A stretch of 64,000 nt of DNA, from assembly GCF_012927115.1 (NCBI RefSeq), contig NZ_JABBFY010000001.1:806001-870000 (forward strand). The letters run 5' to 3'. Position numbers and translations under genes: made by a program. Below, in pieces: positions 63,057-64,000 of the stretch. The DNA is from Sphingomonas sp. G-3-2-10. GTDB taxonomy: Bacteria; Pseudomonadota; Alphaproteobacteria; Sphingomonadales; Sphingomonadaceae. The notes beneath the pieces were generated by a model, which was not told where the DNA came from, made no database searches, and was given only the letters and a program-made list of their open reading frames with translations. The stretch's first letter is position 1. Each line of letters starts with the position of its first letter.

Positions 63057-64000
63057 ATGACCGAGCCATCGCCATCACAGAGCGACGCCGACGCGCGTGC
63101 GATCCGCCGCCGTGGCGTGACGCTGACGCTGCTCACGCTGACCTATTTCTTCAGTTACATGGACCGGCAGATCCTCGCGATCCTGCAGGAGGACATCAAG
63201 CGGGACCTGATGCTGGTCGACTGGCAGCTCGGGCTGCTGGCGGGGCTGGCCTTCGCAGTCTTCTATGCGACTTTGGGCATCCCGGTCGCGTGGCTGGCTG
63301 ACCGCGCCAATCGCAAGGGGATCATCGCGATCAGTCTGGCGGTGTGGAGTGCGATGACCGCGTTTGGCGGCCTTGCCCAGAATTTCACCCAGATGCTGCT
63401 CGCGCGGATCGGCGTGGGCATCGGCGAAGCGGGGTCTTCGCCACCGAGCCATTCGATGATCGCCGATCTCTATCCGCCCGAGAAGCGCGCCGGGGCGATG
63501 GGCATCTACTCGCTGGGCGTGGTGCTGGGCGCGGCGTTCGGCACGACGATCGGCGGGCTGGTGGCGCACCATTATGGCTGGCGGACCGCGATGTTCATCA
63601 TCGGCCTGCCCGGTGTGGCGCTGGCGCTGATCGTCTGGCTGTTCGTCGTCGAGCCGCGCCGGGGACTGTCCGATCCGCAGCACGCTGCTGCGGCAGCAGC
63701 GCCGATGCCCCCGCTGCGCGACGGCTTCATCGCGATCCTGCGGACGCCGGCGGCGCTACATCTGGTGATGGCGGTGACCATCACATCGATGATCGGATAC
63801 GGCCTGACCGCGTTCGGGCCGAGCTACATGCAGCGCTCGCTGGACTTCGACAAGGAACAGATCGCGCTCTATGTCGCGCTGCCCGCGGGCTTTCTCGGCA
63901 TGTTGTCGGCGGTGCTGGGCGGCAAGCTGGCGGACCGGTTCGCGCGGACGCGGGGGCTGCACATGCAGAGCACGATGGTCGCAGTGCTTAAAACGATGGC
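63057..64000 (+). CDS. MFS transporter, spinster-like, C-terminus cut by window edge
   Basis: The first 314 residues of an inner-membrane major-facilitator protein. At least eight membrane segments are visible, starting with TLTLLTLTYFFSYMDRQILAIL. The conserved first-loop motif GIPVAWLADRANRKGI and the motif ARIGVGIGEAGSSPP identify the spinster/glycerol-3-phosphate-like branch common in sphingomonads. The frame is open to the last base. Placed straight after a TonB-dependent receptor, it is a candidate inner-membrane partner for the same solute. Confidence 0.88.
   Translation, partial: MTEPSPSQSDADARAIRRRGVTLTLLTLTYFFSYMDRQILAILQEDIKRDLMLVDWQLGLLAGLAFAVFYATLGIPVAWLADRANRKGIIAISLAVWSAMTAFGGLAQNFTQMLLARIGVGIGEAGSSPPSHSMIADLYPPEKRAGAMGIYSLGVVLGAAFGTTIGGLVAHHYGWRTAMFIIGLPGVALALIVWLFVVEPRRGLSDPQHAAAAAAPMPPLRDGFIAILRTPAALHLVMAVTITSMIGYGLTAFGPSYMQRSLDFDKEQIALYVALPAGFLGMLSAVLGGKLADRFARTRGLHMQSTMVAVLKTM

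Overview
This is a GC-rich chromosomal window that reads as an alphaproteobacterium of the Sphingomonadaceae (Sphingomonas-like). The assignment rests on the chvI-chvG-hprK-rapZ-EIIA-HPr cluster divergent from pckA, the cobA-DUF2849-cysI-DUF934-cysH sulfate-assimilation run, a large TonB-dependent receptor, Tat-exported glycan enzymes, and intergenic CCTCCCC hairpin repeats. Most of the window is core chromosome. I found no rRNA, tRNA, CRISPR array, transposase, integrase or phage gene.

Layout. 1-3043 (minus): the start of a secreted sialate O-acetylesterase-like enzyme running off the left edge, then cdd, a membrane-anchored GH25 protein and a UPF0262 protein. 3128-7700: dnaB (plus), whose 3' end overlaps a convergent GMC oxidoreductase, then three small proteins of unknown function. 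7731-14703 (minus): assimilatory sulfate/sulfite reduction with the siroheme-forming methyltransferase, a sterol-desaturase-like membrane enzyme, a lipoprotein and formate-THF ligase. 14911-16946 (plus): rmuC followed two bases later by an ATP-binding cassette-type ATPase. 16950-23417 (minus): two secreted proteins, an rRNA/tRNA-type methyltransferase, then the regulatory phosphotransferase set (HPr, EIIA, RapZ, HprK) under the ChvG/ChvI two-component system. 23844-26967 (plus): pckA, a conserved hypothetical, infA, a MbcA/ParS-like domain protein and a small EF-hand-like protein.

27187-30789 (minus): QmcA/NfeD membrane pair, a Tat-exported DUF885 hydrolase and a small monooxygenase-like protein. 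30841-38001: a CitE-like lyase, a cysteine-dioxygenase-type cupin fusion (minus), guaB, a bacterial poly(ADP-ribose) glycohydrolase, an RsmB-type methyltransferase and a TPR protein. 37991-43678 (minus): ksgA, pdxA, surA and lptD, an outer-membrane biogenesis operon. 43789-44761: holC and ndk. 44848-47711: a divergent pair of a mandelate-racemase-type dehydratase and a GH29-like fucosidase with a palindrome between them. 47977-51661: an OmpA protein and an EF-hand/response-regulator/histidine-kinase set. 51826-59563: a lipid-degradation neighbourhood (thioesterase, acyl-CoA ligase, SDR, GST, MFS exporter, two acyl-CoA dehydrogenases). 59564-60157 is a repeat-rich spacer. The window ends with a TonB-dependent receptor and the first part of an MFS transporter.

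How the genes work together. Sulfur enters through CysH and CysI, and the CobA product supplies the siroheme precursor. Carbon/phosphate signalling (HprK, HPr, EIIA) is wired to ChvGI beside the gluconeogenic entry enzyme PckA. LptD and SurA build the outer membrane. The carbohydrate genes (esterase at 1, fucosidase/dehydratase at 45-47 kb) and receptor/transporter pairs point to plant or algal glycan scavenging, which is inference. No complete new system is evident. The most unusual material is the bacterial PARG beside guaB, the cupin fusion, the solo MbcA/ParS-like protein behind infA, the nested inverted repeat at 59.8 kb, and several unassigned palindromic operators.
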